The position numbers were made by a program, and so were the translations under genes. Below are positions 17,913-25,822 of a stretch of DNA of 64,000 nucleotides, in pieces (the first letter of the stretch is position 1; each line of letters begins with the position of its first letter). A model generated the notes under the pieces. That model saw only the letters and a list, made by a program, of their open reading frames with translations, was not told where the DNA came from and made no database searches. The stretch is from Bryobacteraceae bacterium (GTDB lineage Bacteria > Acidobacteriota > Terriglobia > Bryobacterales > Bryobacteraceae). The DNA lies in assembly GCA_025056455.1 (NCBI GenBank), contig JANWVY010000008.1, positions 62,001 through 126,000 on the forward strand. The letters are read 5' to 3'.

Positions 17913-18905
17913 ATGAAAGTCCTGGTGATTGGAGGCACGCTCTTCATCGGCCGTCCTTTGGTTCAATCCTTGGTGAAGGCTGGTCATGAGGTCTGGATTC
18001 TCCACCGGAAATCCGAGCACGACTTCGGCAAAAAAGTGGGCAACTTAAGGGCGGATCGCAATGACCCCGCAGCTGTGAAACAGGCCATTGGAGAGCATAG
18101 GTTTGAGGTGGTCTTTGACAATGTTTACGACTGGCAGCGGGGTACGACGGCAGCGCACATCGAGGCTACCGTTAAGGCTTGCGGCGATCATTTGAAACGG
18201 TACATCTTCATGTCCTCGGTGGCGGCCTACGGCGACGGCTTGAATCACCATGAAGGGGATGCTCTAGCGCCGGACGATCACCCCGATCCCTATGTTCGGA
18301 ACAAGGCGCAATCCGAGCGGCTGCTGTTCCGCATGCACCAGCGCTACGGGACCCCAGTTGTGACGCTCCGGCCGCCCTATATCTACGGCCCGGGTAATCC
18401 GTTCTATCGCGAAGCCTTTTTCTGGGACCGTTTGCGAGATGGCCGCCCCATCATCATCCCCGGCGACGGGCGCCGCCTGATGCAATTTGTCTATGTCAAG
18501 GATCTTGTGTGGGCTTGCCTGCGCGCGATGGAGGAGCCCAACGCCGTTGGCCACGCCTTCAATATCGCCAACTCGCGCCCACTCACGCAGGTGGAGGTTG
18601 TGCAGGCCATCGGCGAGGCTGCCAACAAGAAACCCTCGCTTGTGCGCATCCCGCGCGAGAGGATTCTCGCCTTGGGCGGGGACCCAATGAAGGCTCCGCT
18701 CTATTTTGGCGTGTATTTCGACATGCCCGCCATCACGCAGGTTATTAGCAAGGCGCAGCGTGTTTTGAAATTTAAGCCTACGCCCTTTGCGGAGGGTCTC
18801 AAGGAGACCTACCGCTGGTACCTGCGTAACAAAACACGGATGCTAATCGATTACAGTTTCGAGGACCGCTTGCTGGCCCAGTACCAAGTTGCCGCACATG
18901 CTTGA
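17913..18905 (+). CDS. NAD-dependent epimerase/dehydratase (extended SDR)
   Basis: 330 residues. N-terminal cofactor motif GGTLFIGRPL, SSVAAYGD and the catalytic YVRNK (YxxxK) with a C-terminal substrate-binding region (RPPYIYGPGNPFYREAFFW, VYVKDL, FNIANSRPLTQVE). It resembles nucleoside-diphosphate-sugar epimerases and the SDR branch related to chloroplast RNA-binding proteins. Actual sugar unknown. Location behind inositol-phosphate synthase suggests the pair work on related polyols or sugars, but this is inference. Confidence 0.88.
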   Translation: MKVLVIGGTLFIGRPLVQSLVKAGHEVWILHRKSEHDFGKKVGNLRADRNDPAAVKQAIGEHRFEVVFDNVYDWQRGTTAAHIEATVKACGDHLKRYIFMSSVAAYGDGLNHHEGDALAPDDHPDPYVRNKAQSERLLFRMHQRYGTPVVTLRPPYIYGPGNPFYREAFFWDRLRDGRPIIIPGDGRRLMQFVYVKDLVWACLRAMEEPNAVGHAFNIANSRPLTQVEVVQAIGEAANKKPSLVRIPRERILALGGDPMKAPLYFGVYFDMPAITQVISKAQRVLKFKPTPFAEGLKETYRWYLRNKTRMLIDYSFEDRLLAQYQVAAHA

Positions 18906-19086
18906 GGCAGTCAGCCGCAGGCTTGAACGCAGGAACGAGACGACGCCGCCCAGGGCCGGGGAGTACGAGATAGGTGGGAAGGGGAGGGGTGAGAGAGTGC
19001 CCTCCCGACCCCCGCTATTAAACGAAAAAAACGCATTTCTCCCTTAATTTTCCGTTGCTTTTATCTTTCCCATTCGCTAAGAGCTG

Positions 19087-19095
19087 TGATACGAT
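19087..19095 (+). promoter_or_regulatory. Extended -10 box upstream of the RRM leader peptide
   Basis: TGATACGAT ends 12 nt before the leader-peptide ATG at 19108. The same box type occurs before many genes in this window. The 180 nt upstream to the epimerase stop shows a purine-rich stretch but no recognised element. Confidence 0.45.
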
Positions 19096-19107
19096 GAAGG
19101 TGCTTCG

Positions 19108-19173
19108 ATGGACTGCGTCCATGGACGAGCCCACCAAAGAATCCCCGACGGAGTGATTTACATCACCGAATGA
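19108..19173 (+). CDS. 21-residue leader peptide coupled to the RRM gene
   Basis: Short frame beginning MDCVHGRAHQRIPDG; its TGA overlaps the RRM ATG in ATGA (19170-19173), the classical arrangement for translational coupling. AAGG with 7-nt spacing precedes its ATG. The start codon lies inside a perfect ATGGAC-TGC-GTCCAT hairpin (19108-19122), so opening of that hairpin could control translation of both frames. No homologue known to me. Confidence 0.5.
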   Translation: MDCVHGRAHQRIPDGVIYITE

Positions 19174-19568
19174 GTTTCACGGTTTTTCTTGGCAACCTGC
19201 CTACATGGGTTACCAAAGACGACATCCTTGCGTGGCTAAGGGCGGAAAGCTTGGTCGCGGATGAAGTCAAGGTAATCCGGAACCCCGAGACCCAGGAGTC
19301 AAAAGGCTTCGCCTTTATTGAGGCGCCCAACGCGGAGGAAATGGAATCGATCATTCGCCGTTTTGACCGCGCGCCGCTGGAAGATCGCATCTTGCGCGCC
19401 AATCCCGCGCAGCCCCCTCGGTCGAAGGCGGCAAAGGGGCAGTCTCCCAACCTGCCCGCAGCCTCGGCCAGCGTAGAGCGGCCAAAGCGCGGCGGTAAAA
19501 AGCACAAAAAGCACAAAACTCCTCAACCGCAGAGTGCTTTTGCCCAGGAACTGGCCAAGGCGCTCTAG
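19170..19568 (+). CDS. RRM-domain RNA-binding protein
   Basis: 132 residues. A single RNA-recognition motif (about 3-78) with RNP2 VFLGNL and RNP1 KGFAFIEA; the C-terminal tail (85-132) is Lys/Pro/Ala-rich with GGKKHKKHK, typical of disordered RNA-binding tails. Bacterial single-RRM proteins are often cold-inducible RNA chaperones. Directly preceded by an overlapping leader peptide. Confidence 0.9.
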   Translation: MSFTVFLGNLPTWVTKDDILAWLRAESLVADEVKVIRNPETQESKGFAFIEAPNAEEMESIIRRFDRAPLEDRILRANPAQPPRSKAAKGQSPNLPAASASVERPKRGGKKHKKHKTPQPQSAFAQELAKAL

Positions 19569-19801
19569 GCAACGCCTTTCGGGCAACCCCAGGGGCGGCG
19601 GCCGTTGAAGCGGCCGTGTTGAGGGGTAGCGCTTCTTATGCTTTTTGGGCGCGCGGAAGCCTTCCCCCGCGGTGCACCCCCATTTCCCATCTCCCATTTC
19701 GCACTTCGTAACTCAGTGATATAGTGATAGCCAGAGTTGGTAGGCCGCAACCGACGAGCTCATCCAAATCATCCGTCGTCATCCAGAAGGGAAATGCGAA
19801 T

Positions 19802-20878
19802 GTGATCGATCTCTTGTTCATCCGGCTGTTCTTCATTCTCGTGACCTCACTCTGCGCATTCTTCCTCCAACCGTTTTCTCTCTCCCCTCTTTCTTCAGGC
19901 CTGGTGGGGCTACTCTTAGGGGTCGGCATTGTCCTCTTTGAGATCCGGATCCGGCAAATTACGCTCAAGCGTCTCATTGGAGCAGCGATTGGCAGCATCC
20001 TGGGTATCATCGGAGCCTATTTCATCTCGCTCGTCCTCCGCCAAGCGCTTCCCCAGAATTCGAGCACGATCCCGTTCTTGCAGCTGCTCATCCTTTTGCT
20101 GATGACTTATGTGGGTTTGATTCTCGGCGCCAATAAAGGGGATTTACTCAATCTTTCGGCTCTGGGTGGTGTTTTTGGTGGAGAAAAAATTCAGAAGCAT
20201 TCCTTTAAAATCCTCGATACAAGCGTCATTATTGATGGTCGGATTGCCGACGTCGTGGAAACCGGCTTCCTCGATGGTGCTCTGGTGATCCCGCAATTTG
20301 TGTTGCGCGAGCTCCAACTGGTGGCCGATTCTCCAGACTCAATTAAGCGCAACCGCGGACGCCGGGGGTTGGATATTTTGCAGCGCATCCAGAAAATTCC
20401 AGATCTCAACGTGCAGATCGTGGAGGACGACTTCCCCCAAATCCGCGACGTGGACATGAAGCTTATCGAGCTGGCCAAGTTATACAACTGCAAAATCGTC
20501 ACCAACGACTTCAACTTGAACAAAGTGGCGCAACTGCACGGCGTCGATGTCCTTAATATTAATGAATTGGCCAATGCGCTAAAGCCCGTCGTGCTGCCTG
20601 GCGAAACCATGCGGGTTTTCATTCTCAAGGAAGGGAAAGAGTACAACCAAGGCGTGGCCTATTTGGATGACGGAACCATGGTCGTTGTGGACAACGCGAA
20701 GCGTCTCATCTCCAAGACGATCGACATCTCGGTCACGAGCGTTTTGCAAACCACGGCCGGCAAAATGATCTTCGGCAAGTACGACGAACGAGTTCACGCC
20801 GTCCACGACAAGCATTTAGGCTCGGAGAAACCCTCGCGCGAGCACCATCCTGCGGCGTCGGCTCCGCCAAACTCCTAA
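19802..20878 (+). CDS. PIN/TRAM-domain membrane protein (YacL-like)
   Basis: 358 residues from GTG 19802: an N-terminal block of about four transmembrane helices (1-120), a PIN domain (about 140-265) with conserved acidic residues in [27 protein letters not shown] and TNDFNLNK, and a C-terminal TRAM domain (about 270-335). The longer upstream frame lacks hydrophobic character; GTG 19802 has AAGGG 10 nt upstream and starts right at the first helix. Family members are predicted membrane-tethered ribonucleases. In many bacteria this gene neighbours ispD, as here. Confidence 0.92.
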   Translation: MIDLLFIRLFFILVTSLCAFFLQPFSLSPLSSGLVGLLLGVGIVLFEIRIRQITLKRLIGAAIGSILGIIGAYFISLVLRQALPQNSSTIPFLQLLILLLMTYVGLILGANKGDLLNLSALGGVFGGEKIQKHSFKILDTSVIIDGRIADVVETGFLDGALVIPQFVLRELQLVADSPDSIKRNRGRRGLDILQRIQKIPDLNVQIVEDDFPQIRDVDMKLIELAKLYNCKIVTNDFNLNKVAQLHGVDVLNINELANALKPVVLPGETMRVFILKEGKEYNQGVAYLDDGTMVVVDNAKRLISKTIDISVTSVLQTTAGKMIFGKYDERVHAVHDKHLGSEKPSREHHPAASAPPNS

Positions 20879-20904
20879 ACCATTTCTTTTCTTGTCGCGT
20901 ACCG

Positions 20905-20932
20905 TTGGAGCGCGGAGGCCTCGCGTTACAAT
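20905..20932 (+). promoter_or_regulatory. Promoter of ispD
   Basis: TTGGAG (20905-20910), 16-bp spacer, TACAAT (20927-20932); the ispD ATG follows 13 nt later, giving a leader of roughly 6 nt. Confidence 0.5.
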
Positions 20933-20945
20933 GGGGACACTCGCC

Positions 20946-21659
20946 ATGAAGGTTTCGGTGATCATTCCCGCCGCCGGCTTGGGAACGCGCATGGCCAGGC
21001 TGGAACCAGACAAGGCTCTCGGGGGCCGCAAGCAGTTTCTCTTGCTAGATGGAGCTCCCATCCTCGTTCACACACTCCGCAAATTCGTGGCCTGCGCGAG
21101 CGTGCAAGAAATTGTGGTGGCCCTGCCGGCTGACAATATCGAATGGGCCCGCCAGTGGGTAGAAAAGGAACAGTACACTAAGACGGTTCGCTTTGTCGAG
21201 GGTGGCGAGACTCGCCAGCGTTCCGTAGAAAACGCGCTCGCCACGCTATCGCCGGACACGGCGCTCGTCGCAGTGCACGACGCGGTCAGACCGTTTATTG
21301 ACGTAGCGACGATTGAAAAGGTCATTGCTCAGGCTGCCGAAACGGGAGCTGCCATCGTGGGCATCGTACCCGTCGACACGGTCAAGCAAGTGCATTTAAA
21401 TAAGGTCCGGGCCACCATTCCGAGGGATCGCTTAATCCTGGCGCAAACGCCACAGGTTTTTCGCTTTGACCTCATCAAGCTCGCCTTTGAACGCGCGCGG
21501 GAAGACAACTTCACGGGAACGGATGAGGCGAGTTTGGTTGAGCGCCTGGACCTAGTTGAAGTGAGTGTGGTTCCCGGTTCGGACCGCAACATTAAGATCA
21601 CCAAGCCCTCGGACCTCGATCTCGCCCACCTGTTTCTGAAACAAGAAAGGGCTTGCTAA
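20946..21659 (+). CDS. ispD: 2-C-methyl-D-erythritol 4-phosphate cytidylyltransferase
   Basis: 237 residues; MEP-pathway enzyme transferring CMP from CTP to MEP. CTP-binding IIPAAGLGTRM, then GGRKQFLLLDG, VHDAVRPF, QTPQVFRFD and TDEASLVERLD are all present. ATG 20946 is chosen over in-frame 20931, which overlaps the predicted -10 box. ispF follows on the same strand after 56 nt, the usual IspD-IspF order. Confidence 0.96.
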   Translation: MKVSVIIPAAGLGTRMARLEPDKALGGRKQFLLLDGAPILVHTLRKFVACASVQEIVVALPADNIEWARQWVEKEQYTKTVRFVEGGETRQRSVENALATLSPDTALVAVHDAVRPFIDVATIEKVIAQAAETGAAIVGIVPVDTVKQVHLNKVRATIPRDRLILAQTPQVFRFDLIKLAFERAREDNFTGTDEASLVERLDLVEVSVVPGSDRNIKITKPSDLDLAHLFLKQERAC

Positions 21660-21715
21660 CGGTCTTCCTCAGCATTTGAGAATTCAGCTCAAACCAACGC
21701 ACCAGACCAACAAAC

Positions 21716-22240
21716 ATGACCAACCAAACCAACGTTGAATACCGCATGGGTCTCGGCTGGGACGTTCACCGCCTCGTCACTGGCCGGCCGTTGATTCTCG
21801 GCGGCGTCCGTATTGCATCTGACTTTGGGCTCGACGGACATTCGGATGCGGATGTGCTCGCCCATGCGATTACCGACGCCATTCTCGGCGCGGCTTGTCT
21901 TGGCGACATCGGCGTTCATTTTCCCGATACAGACCCTAAATGGAGGAACGCCGATAGCATGAAGCTCTTGGCCCAAGCTTATGAACTGGCGCGCCAAGCT
22001 GGCTTTGTCCTGGTGAACCTCGATGCGACGGTGATTTTAGAACGCCCGAAGCTCAAAGACTACCGTCTGCCGATTCGCGAAAGCCTAGCGTCTTGCCTTG
22101 GCTTGGGACTTGACCGCGTATCTGTGAAATTCAAAACGGCGGAAGGGGTAGGCCCGGTGGGTGAGGGACGTTCGGCGGAAGCACAAGCCATGGTCACCCT
22201 TGCCAAGCTGGCTCCCCGTGGGAACGACGCCCTGCGATAA
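21716..22240 (+). CDS. ispF: 2-C-methyl-D-erythritol 2,4-cyclodiphosphate synthase
   Basis: 174 residues; makes the cyclic diphosphate in the MEP isoprenoid pathway. Metal ligands in GWDVHRL (Asp16, His18), LDGHSDADVLAHAITDAILGA, GDIGVHFPDTDPKW and the C-terminal KFKTAEGVGPVGEGRSAEAQA. Slightly longer than usual at the C-terminus. Ends 89 nt before a bidirectional terminator. Confidence 0.96.
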   Translation: MTNQTNVEYRMGLGWDVHRLVTGRPLILGGVRIASDFGLDGHSDADVLAHAITDAILGAACLGDIGVHFPDTDPKWRNADSMKLLAQAYELARQAGFVLVNLDATVILERPKLKDYRLPIRESLASCLGLGLDRVSVKFKTAEGVGPVGEGRSAEAQAMVTLAKLAPRGNDALR

Positions 22241-22328
22241 GGATTGTTCGGCGGAGTGACTCCGCACTCGCTTCCAAGACGATCATCGAAGCTTGAACGA
22301 CTGCCGAGAGAAAGGCTGCAGGCGCCGC

Positions 22329-22367
22329 AAAAAAGAAAGGGGCTCCGGACAACCGGAGCCCCTTTTT
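22329..22367. terminator. Bidirectional intrinsic terminator
   Basis: Ten-bp GC stem GGGGCTCCGG / CCGGAGCCCC with an ACAA loop (22339-22362). TTTTT follows on the plus strand and TTTCTTTTTT on the minus strand, so it ends both ispF and the convergent microprotein transcript. Confidence 0.93.
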
Positions 22368-22391
22368 GTGACGAACCTGAATCCGCCTGGC

Positions 22392-22463
22392 TTACTTCTT
22401 CTTCTTCGCAGCAGCCTTCTTGGCGGGCGCCTTCTTGGCAGCTTTCTTGGTTGCGTTCTTCAT
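22392..22463 (-). CDS. 23-residue Lys/Ala-rich histone H1-tail-like microprotein
   Basis: Reads MKNATKKAAKKAPAKK followed by a short Ala/Lys end: 12 Lys and 7 Ala in 23 residues, with the KKAAKKAPAKKA pattern of histone H1 and bacterial H1-like tails (AlgP, Hc). It has a full gene apparatus: a near-consensus promoter, AGGGAG 9 nt before ATG 22463, and a strong terminator 25 nt after the stop. This makes a chance frame unlikely. Probable role: abundant nucleoid or ribosome/RNA-binding polycation (inference). Confidence 0.8.
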   Translation of the reverse strand: MKNATKKAAKKAPAKKAAAKKKK

Positions 22464-22520
22464 CGATTGATTCTCCCTACGTCAAATTCGGCGATCTTGC
22501 ACAGACCGCAGTGTGATTCA

Positions 22521-22549
22521 TATATAAGGTTCTTCGGAAGGAAAGTCAA
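22521..22549 (-). promoter_or_regulatory. Strong promoter of the microprotein gene
   Basis: Minus strand TTGACT (22549-22544), exactly 17 bp, TATATA (22526-22521). This is one of the two best sigma-70-like promoters in the window and predicts a leader of about 50 nt with a good Shine-Dalgarno sequence. Confidence 0.8.
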
Positions 22550-22616
22550 GGAAAAAATGCAGTAGAGACCCATCGGAACCTCTAAAGTTTGGTTCTAAGG
22601 CAAAAACGTTTCTGCG

Positions 22617-22622
22617 TAGAAT
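22617..22622 (+). promoter_or_regulatory. -10 box of rlpA (leaderless)
   Basis: TAGAAT is followed after only 8 nt by the GTG start at 22631. The expected transcription start coincides with the start codon. Confidence 0.5.
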
Positions 22623-22630
22623 TGTTTTAG

Positions 22631-23305
22631 GTGGTTCACAGGCAAATTTCCTTGTCTCGATGGCTTGTTGTCGCCGCTGTGATGTGTTTGATCATTTCGT
22701 GTGGAAGACGTGCGCGTGTGTCTCTTCCTTCTGTGCCGCGAGTGGGTCAGGTTGAAGAAGGGCTCGCCAGTTGGTATGGGGAACCCTACCATGGAAGGCC
22801 CGCTGCAAACGGCGAGATCTATGACATGAACAAACTCACAGCGGCCCACCGCACGCTTCCCTTCGAGACCAAAGTTCGCGTGACGAATCTCGTGAACCGC
22901 CGCCGCGTTGATGTTCGCATCACAGACCGCGGTCCCTTTGTGGAGGGAAGGATCATCGATCTTTCGCGGGAAGCGGCGCGGCGGCTGGACATCATCAGAC
23001 CCGGCACTACACGTGTTCAGATACGCGTGCTGAAAGTCCCTCCGAATGCGCGATTGGATCAAGGTCCATTTGCCGTTCAGGTAGGGGCCTTCCGCGAGCG
23101 CGACCGGGCAGAACGTCTTCAAAGAGAACTCGCTTCTCGCTTTCCGCTAGTCCGTATCGCTGCTGCCCCCGGCAACCGTGGCCTATGGCGGGTTCTGGTG
23201 GGACAGGAAGACTCCATCGATTCGGCCCATCAACTTCTTTTCCGCGTGCGCACCATCATCAGCGAGGCCATCGTTGTCCGGGAGGAGAAAGGGAATTCGC
23301 CATGA
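22631..23305 (+). CDS. rlpA: RlpA-like septal lipoprotein with SPOR domain
   Basis: 224 residues. Lipoprotein signal with lipobox IISC (about residue 24), double-psi beta-barrel RlpA domain (about 42-140; GLASWYGEPYHGRPAANGE, AAHRTLPF, VRITDRGPF, IDLSREAA) and C-terminal SPOR domain (about 148-220) binding denuded septal peptidoglycan. RlpA proteins are septum-located lytic transglycosylases in some bacteria. Start is GTG 22631, with no ribosome binding site but a -10 box just upstream. Confidence 0.92.
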   Translation: MVHRQISLSRWLVVAAVMCLIISCGRRARVSLPSVPRVGQVEEGLASWYGEPYHGRPAANGEIYDMNKLTAAHRTLPFETKVRVTNLVNRRRVDVRITDRGPFVEGRIIDLSREAARRLDIIRPGTTRVQIRVLKVPPNARLDQGPFAVQVGAFRERDRAERLQRELASRFPLVRIAAAPGNRGLWRVLVGQEDSIDSAHQLLFRVRTIISEAIVVREEKGNSP

Positions 23306-23625
23306 ATCCTTCGAGGGAAGGCTGTTGCGGCGGCGCGAGGCCTGCCCCCATCCCTTTCCACCTTCCACCCTCCCGCCTCTACCCTCCGCTCCGCCCCCTC
23401 TCCCCTCCGCCTCCCCTCCCCCGTGTGGCTCCCACCCCCGCCTTTGGAGTTCTTCCCACCCCATCTGCGGGGATCCCGAATCACCCTCTGCGGATACCTT
23501 CACACGCCTTTGCTGGTATTGCTGTACTAGGAACAAAAGGTTAGATTTTACTTTCGCTCGCCGCACTAGTTTTAGAAGAGCCGCCGGCAAGCCGGGCGGT
23601 TGAGGGGACAGGTAAAACAAGCCTT
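23306..23625. other. Intergenic region with a pyrimidine-rich tract
   Basis: 320 nt without a convincing gene. From about 23340 to 23465 the plus strand is very largely C and T (CCCTCC/CCTCCC runs). A CCGCC...GGCGG inverted repeat lies at about 23582-23600. No clear -10 box precedes the sigma-54 activator gene. Confidence 0.6.
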
Positions 23626-24684
23626 ATGTTTTCGCCAACTCCGGTAATCGAGACCAAGCTCATCGGCAGTTCTCCCAGAACCCGTCAGTTGCAGAGGACC
23701 ATCGAAAAAATGGGTCAGACGCGCTGGCCTGTACTCATCCTCGGAGAAACCGGAACAGGCAAAGAAGTCGTCGCACGCTCAATTCACATGCAGAATCCTG
23801 TTGGCCCGTTTGTCACCATCGACTGCTCTGCGCTGGTTGGAACCCTAATGGAGAGCGAGTTGTTTGGTTACACGAAAGGGGCGTTTACGGGCGCTGTCAG
23901 CAACAAGATGGGTTTAATCGAGGCCGCCAACGGTGGGACGGCCTTTCTGGATGAGGTGGGTGAGTTACCCCTCGATCTTCAAGCGAAACTTCTCCGAGTT
24001 TTGCAAGAGAAGGAATTCCGACCGGTGGGCTCGCTACAATCCCGGCGCTCAGAATTCCGGGTGATTGCTGCCACGAACCGCGATCTTGCCAAAGAAGTGG
24101 AACGGGGCGCCTTCCGGCGGGACCTCTATTACCGGCTGAATGTCGTCTCCATTCGGCTTGCGCCACTGCGGGAACGCAAAGAAGATATTCCCGTGTTAGC
24201 GAAACATTTTCTTCAACTTTACGGCAACGGTCACCAGCTAGCTCCCGAAACACTGGACGTCATGCTGGCCTACGAGTGGCCGGGTAATGTGCGAGAACTC
24301 GAAAACTGCATTCAACATATGGTGGCGATCAACTCCGGCCCGCTGCTCACCGTGAACACGCTGCCCTCCGCTATCCAGAACTACGTTCTGGCGAAGAAAC
24401 AGTCATTTCTTTCGATGGCTGCCGGCAAGTCGGTAGCTTCGGGGCATGTGACGGCGGCTGTTGCGAGCGAAAACTTTCGAACCGAATCTCTCCGGAGTAG
24501 CCCGCCGGGCGACGCTTTCAACCTGCCACTCGTTCCTTTAGTGGAACTTGAGAAACGGGCGATTCTCCAAGCCTTGCAGCACACGAAAGGAGACCGGGGC
24601 GTGGCGGCAACCTTACTCGGCATTGGACGCACGACGCTTTACCGTAAGCTCAAGGAGTATCAGCTCGCCACTGATGTCTGCTGA
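23626..24684 (+). CDS. Sigma-54-dependent activator without a receiver domain
   Basis: 352 residues. AAA+ domain occupies about 10-240: Walker A GETGTGKE, the sigma-54-contacting GAFTGA loop, Walker B GGTAFLDEVGELP, and arginine finger region FRRDLYYRLNV. A Fis-type helix-turn-helix closes the protein (GVAATLLGIGRTTLYRKLKEY). There is no N-terminal sensory domain, so activity may be controlled by partners or level, as in PspF. The next gene, a receiver-like protein 42 nt downstream, is a candidate partner. Confidence 0.94.
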   Translation: MFSPTPVIETKLIGSSPRTRQLQRTIEKMGQTRWPVLILGETGTGKEVVARSIHMQNPVGPFVTIDCSALVGTLMESELFGYTKGAFTGAVSNKMGLIEAANGGTAFLDEVGELPLDLQAKLLRVLQEKEFRPVGSLQSRRSEFRVIAATNRDLAKEVERGAFRRDLYYRLNVVSIRLAPLRERKEDIPVLAKHFLQLYGNGHQLAPETLDVMLAYEWPGNVRELENCIQHMVAINSGPLLTVNTLPSAIQNYVLAKKQSFLSMAAGKSVASGHVTAAVASENFRTESLRSSPPGDAFNLPLVPLVELEKRAILQALQHTKGDRGVAATLLGIGRTTLYRKLKEYQLATDVC

Positions 24685-24726
24685 GAATCTTTTTGCCCTT
24701 GCGCCACTAGTCGTAAGGGTAGAGGG

Positions 24727-25809
24727 ATGACCAAACACGGTCTCCGGGTCCTGTTGATCGACGGTCATGCTGGCGACTCGGGTTGGATTCAAGAGCTCGT
24801 GGCGGATTTTGAAGAAAGCCGCTTCGGTGGCGGCTGGATGCACGGTGTTGAGATCGTTCCTGTGGAACGGCTCAGCGACGCCATCACGGTTTTGGAGGAC
24901 GCCACCGACGGCCAAAACTTCGATGTCGTGCTCTTGAATCCGACGCTCGCAGACAGTAACGGTCTTCATTCTTATCTTCGCCTTCGCCAACGTGCGCCTT
25001 CGCTTCCGGTGGTAATTCTCGCTGACGAAGATGATCCTGACCTAGCAGTCAGTTTGGTGCGGGAGGGCGCACAGGACTTTCTCCCCAAGACGACACTCGA
25101 AAGTGCTTCGCTGGCGCACGCCCTCCGCTTGGCGGTGGAGCGCTGGCGCCTTTTCACCGATGTGCAGGCCCTGACCTGGGTCGATGAAGCCACTGGTCTG
25201 TTGAACTGGCGTGGTTTCCATCTGGTTGCGGGCCACGATTTGATGTTGGCGCAGAAGTTAGAGAAGTGGTTTGCCTTAGTCCTTATCGAAGTGGGCGGCC
25301 TCCAGACCGTTGGTCAGCTCTACGGCGCCGAGGAAGAACAACTGGCCCTTGCCGACGTAGCCGACCTACTCCGTACCGTGGCCAAAGAGCCAGTGGTCCG
25401 GGCTCGAATGGGTCAATCGTCTTTTGTGCTCTCGTTCGTGACCGGCCAGCAGTGCGAATCCGCCATCCTGCTCGGCGCTTTGCGGCGCGGCCTTCAGCGC
25501 TGGTTCGGGATTAAAGCCAACCGCCAGCTCACGCTCCGCGTTGCCACGGCGTGGCGCCAGCCGGGTGAAGAACTGACTCTGGCGGATCTTCTAGCGCAGG
25601 CGGAAGTCAACCTCGAACCTCTGCTGCATGCGGTGCGGAACGGGCCCACCCACGGATCTCCAAATTCCGCAGTTTCCATCAAACCGAGCTCCTTGGGTGC
25701 CTTGCAAACGCCCAAGGGCCAGCCTGTGATGTCCGAACCGGAGGGGCAGCTGTGCGACAATAAGCGGGAGGCAAAACGTCACGCTCACGTCGCAACCGCT
25801 TTCCCTTGA
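24727..25809 (+). CDS. Pseudo-receiver / degenerate GGDEF protein
   Basis: 360 residues. An N-terminal receiver fold (about 5-135) keeps Lys121 (FLPK) but has Asn71 (VVLLNPTLADSNG) where the phospho-acceptor Asp should be, and Ala at the conserved Thr position (VILAD). The second domain (about 150-290) starts like a GGDEF domain (DEATGLLNWRGF) but its signature is GQSSF and the metal-binding Asp is gone. About 70 C-terminal residues look disordered. It is therefore probably a non-catalytic scaffold or regulator, possibly of the adjacent sigma-54 activator. Good Shine-Dalgarno sequence before ATG. Confidence 0.85.
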   Translation: MTKHGLRVLLIDGHAGDSGWIQELVADFEESRFGGGWMHGVEIVPVERLSDAITVLEDATDGQNFDVVLLNPTLADSNGLHSYLRLRQRAPSLPVVILADEDDPDLAVSLVREGAQDFLPKTTLESASLAHALRLAVERWRLFTDVQALTWVDEATGLLNWRGFHLVAGHDLMLAQKLEKWFALVLIEVGGLQTVGQLYGAEEEQLALADVADLLRTVAKEPVVRARMGQSSFVLSFVTGQQCESAILLGALRRGLQRWFGIKANRQLTLRVATAWRQPGEELTLADLLAQAEVNLEPLLHAVRNGPTHGSPNSAVSIKPSSLGALQTPKGQPVMSEPEGQLCDNKREAKRHAHVATAFP

Positions 25810-25822
25810 TGCAACTTACAGC

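Noticed and set aside
23183-23620. Gly/Arg-rich minus-strand frame over the pyrimidine tract
   Set aside because: It is the translation of a purine-rich complement and overlaps the end of rlpA; no gene signals.
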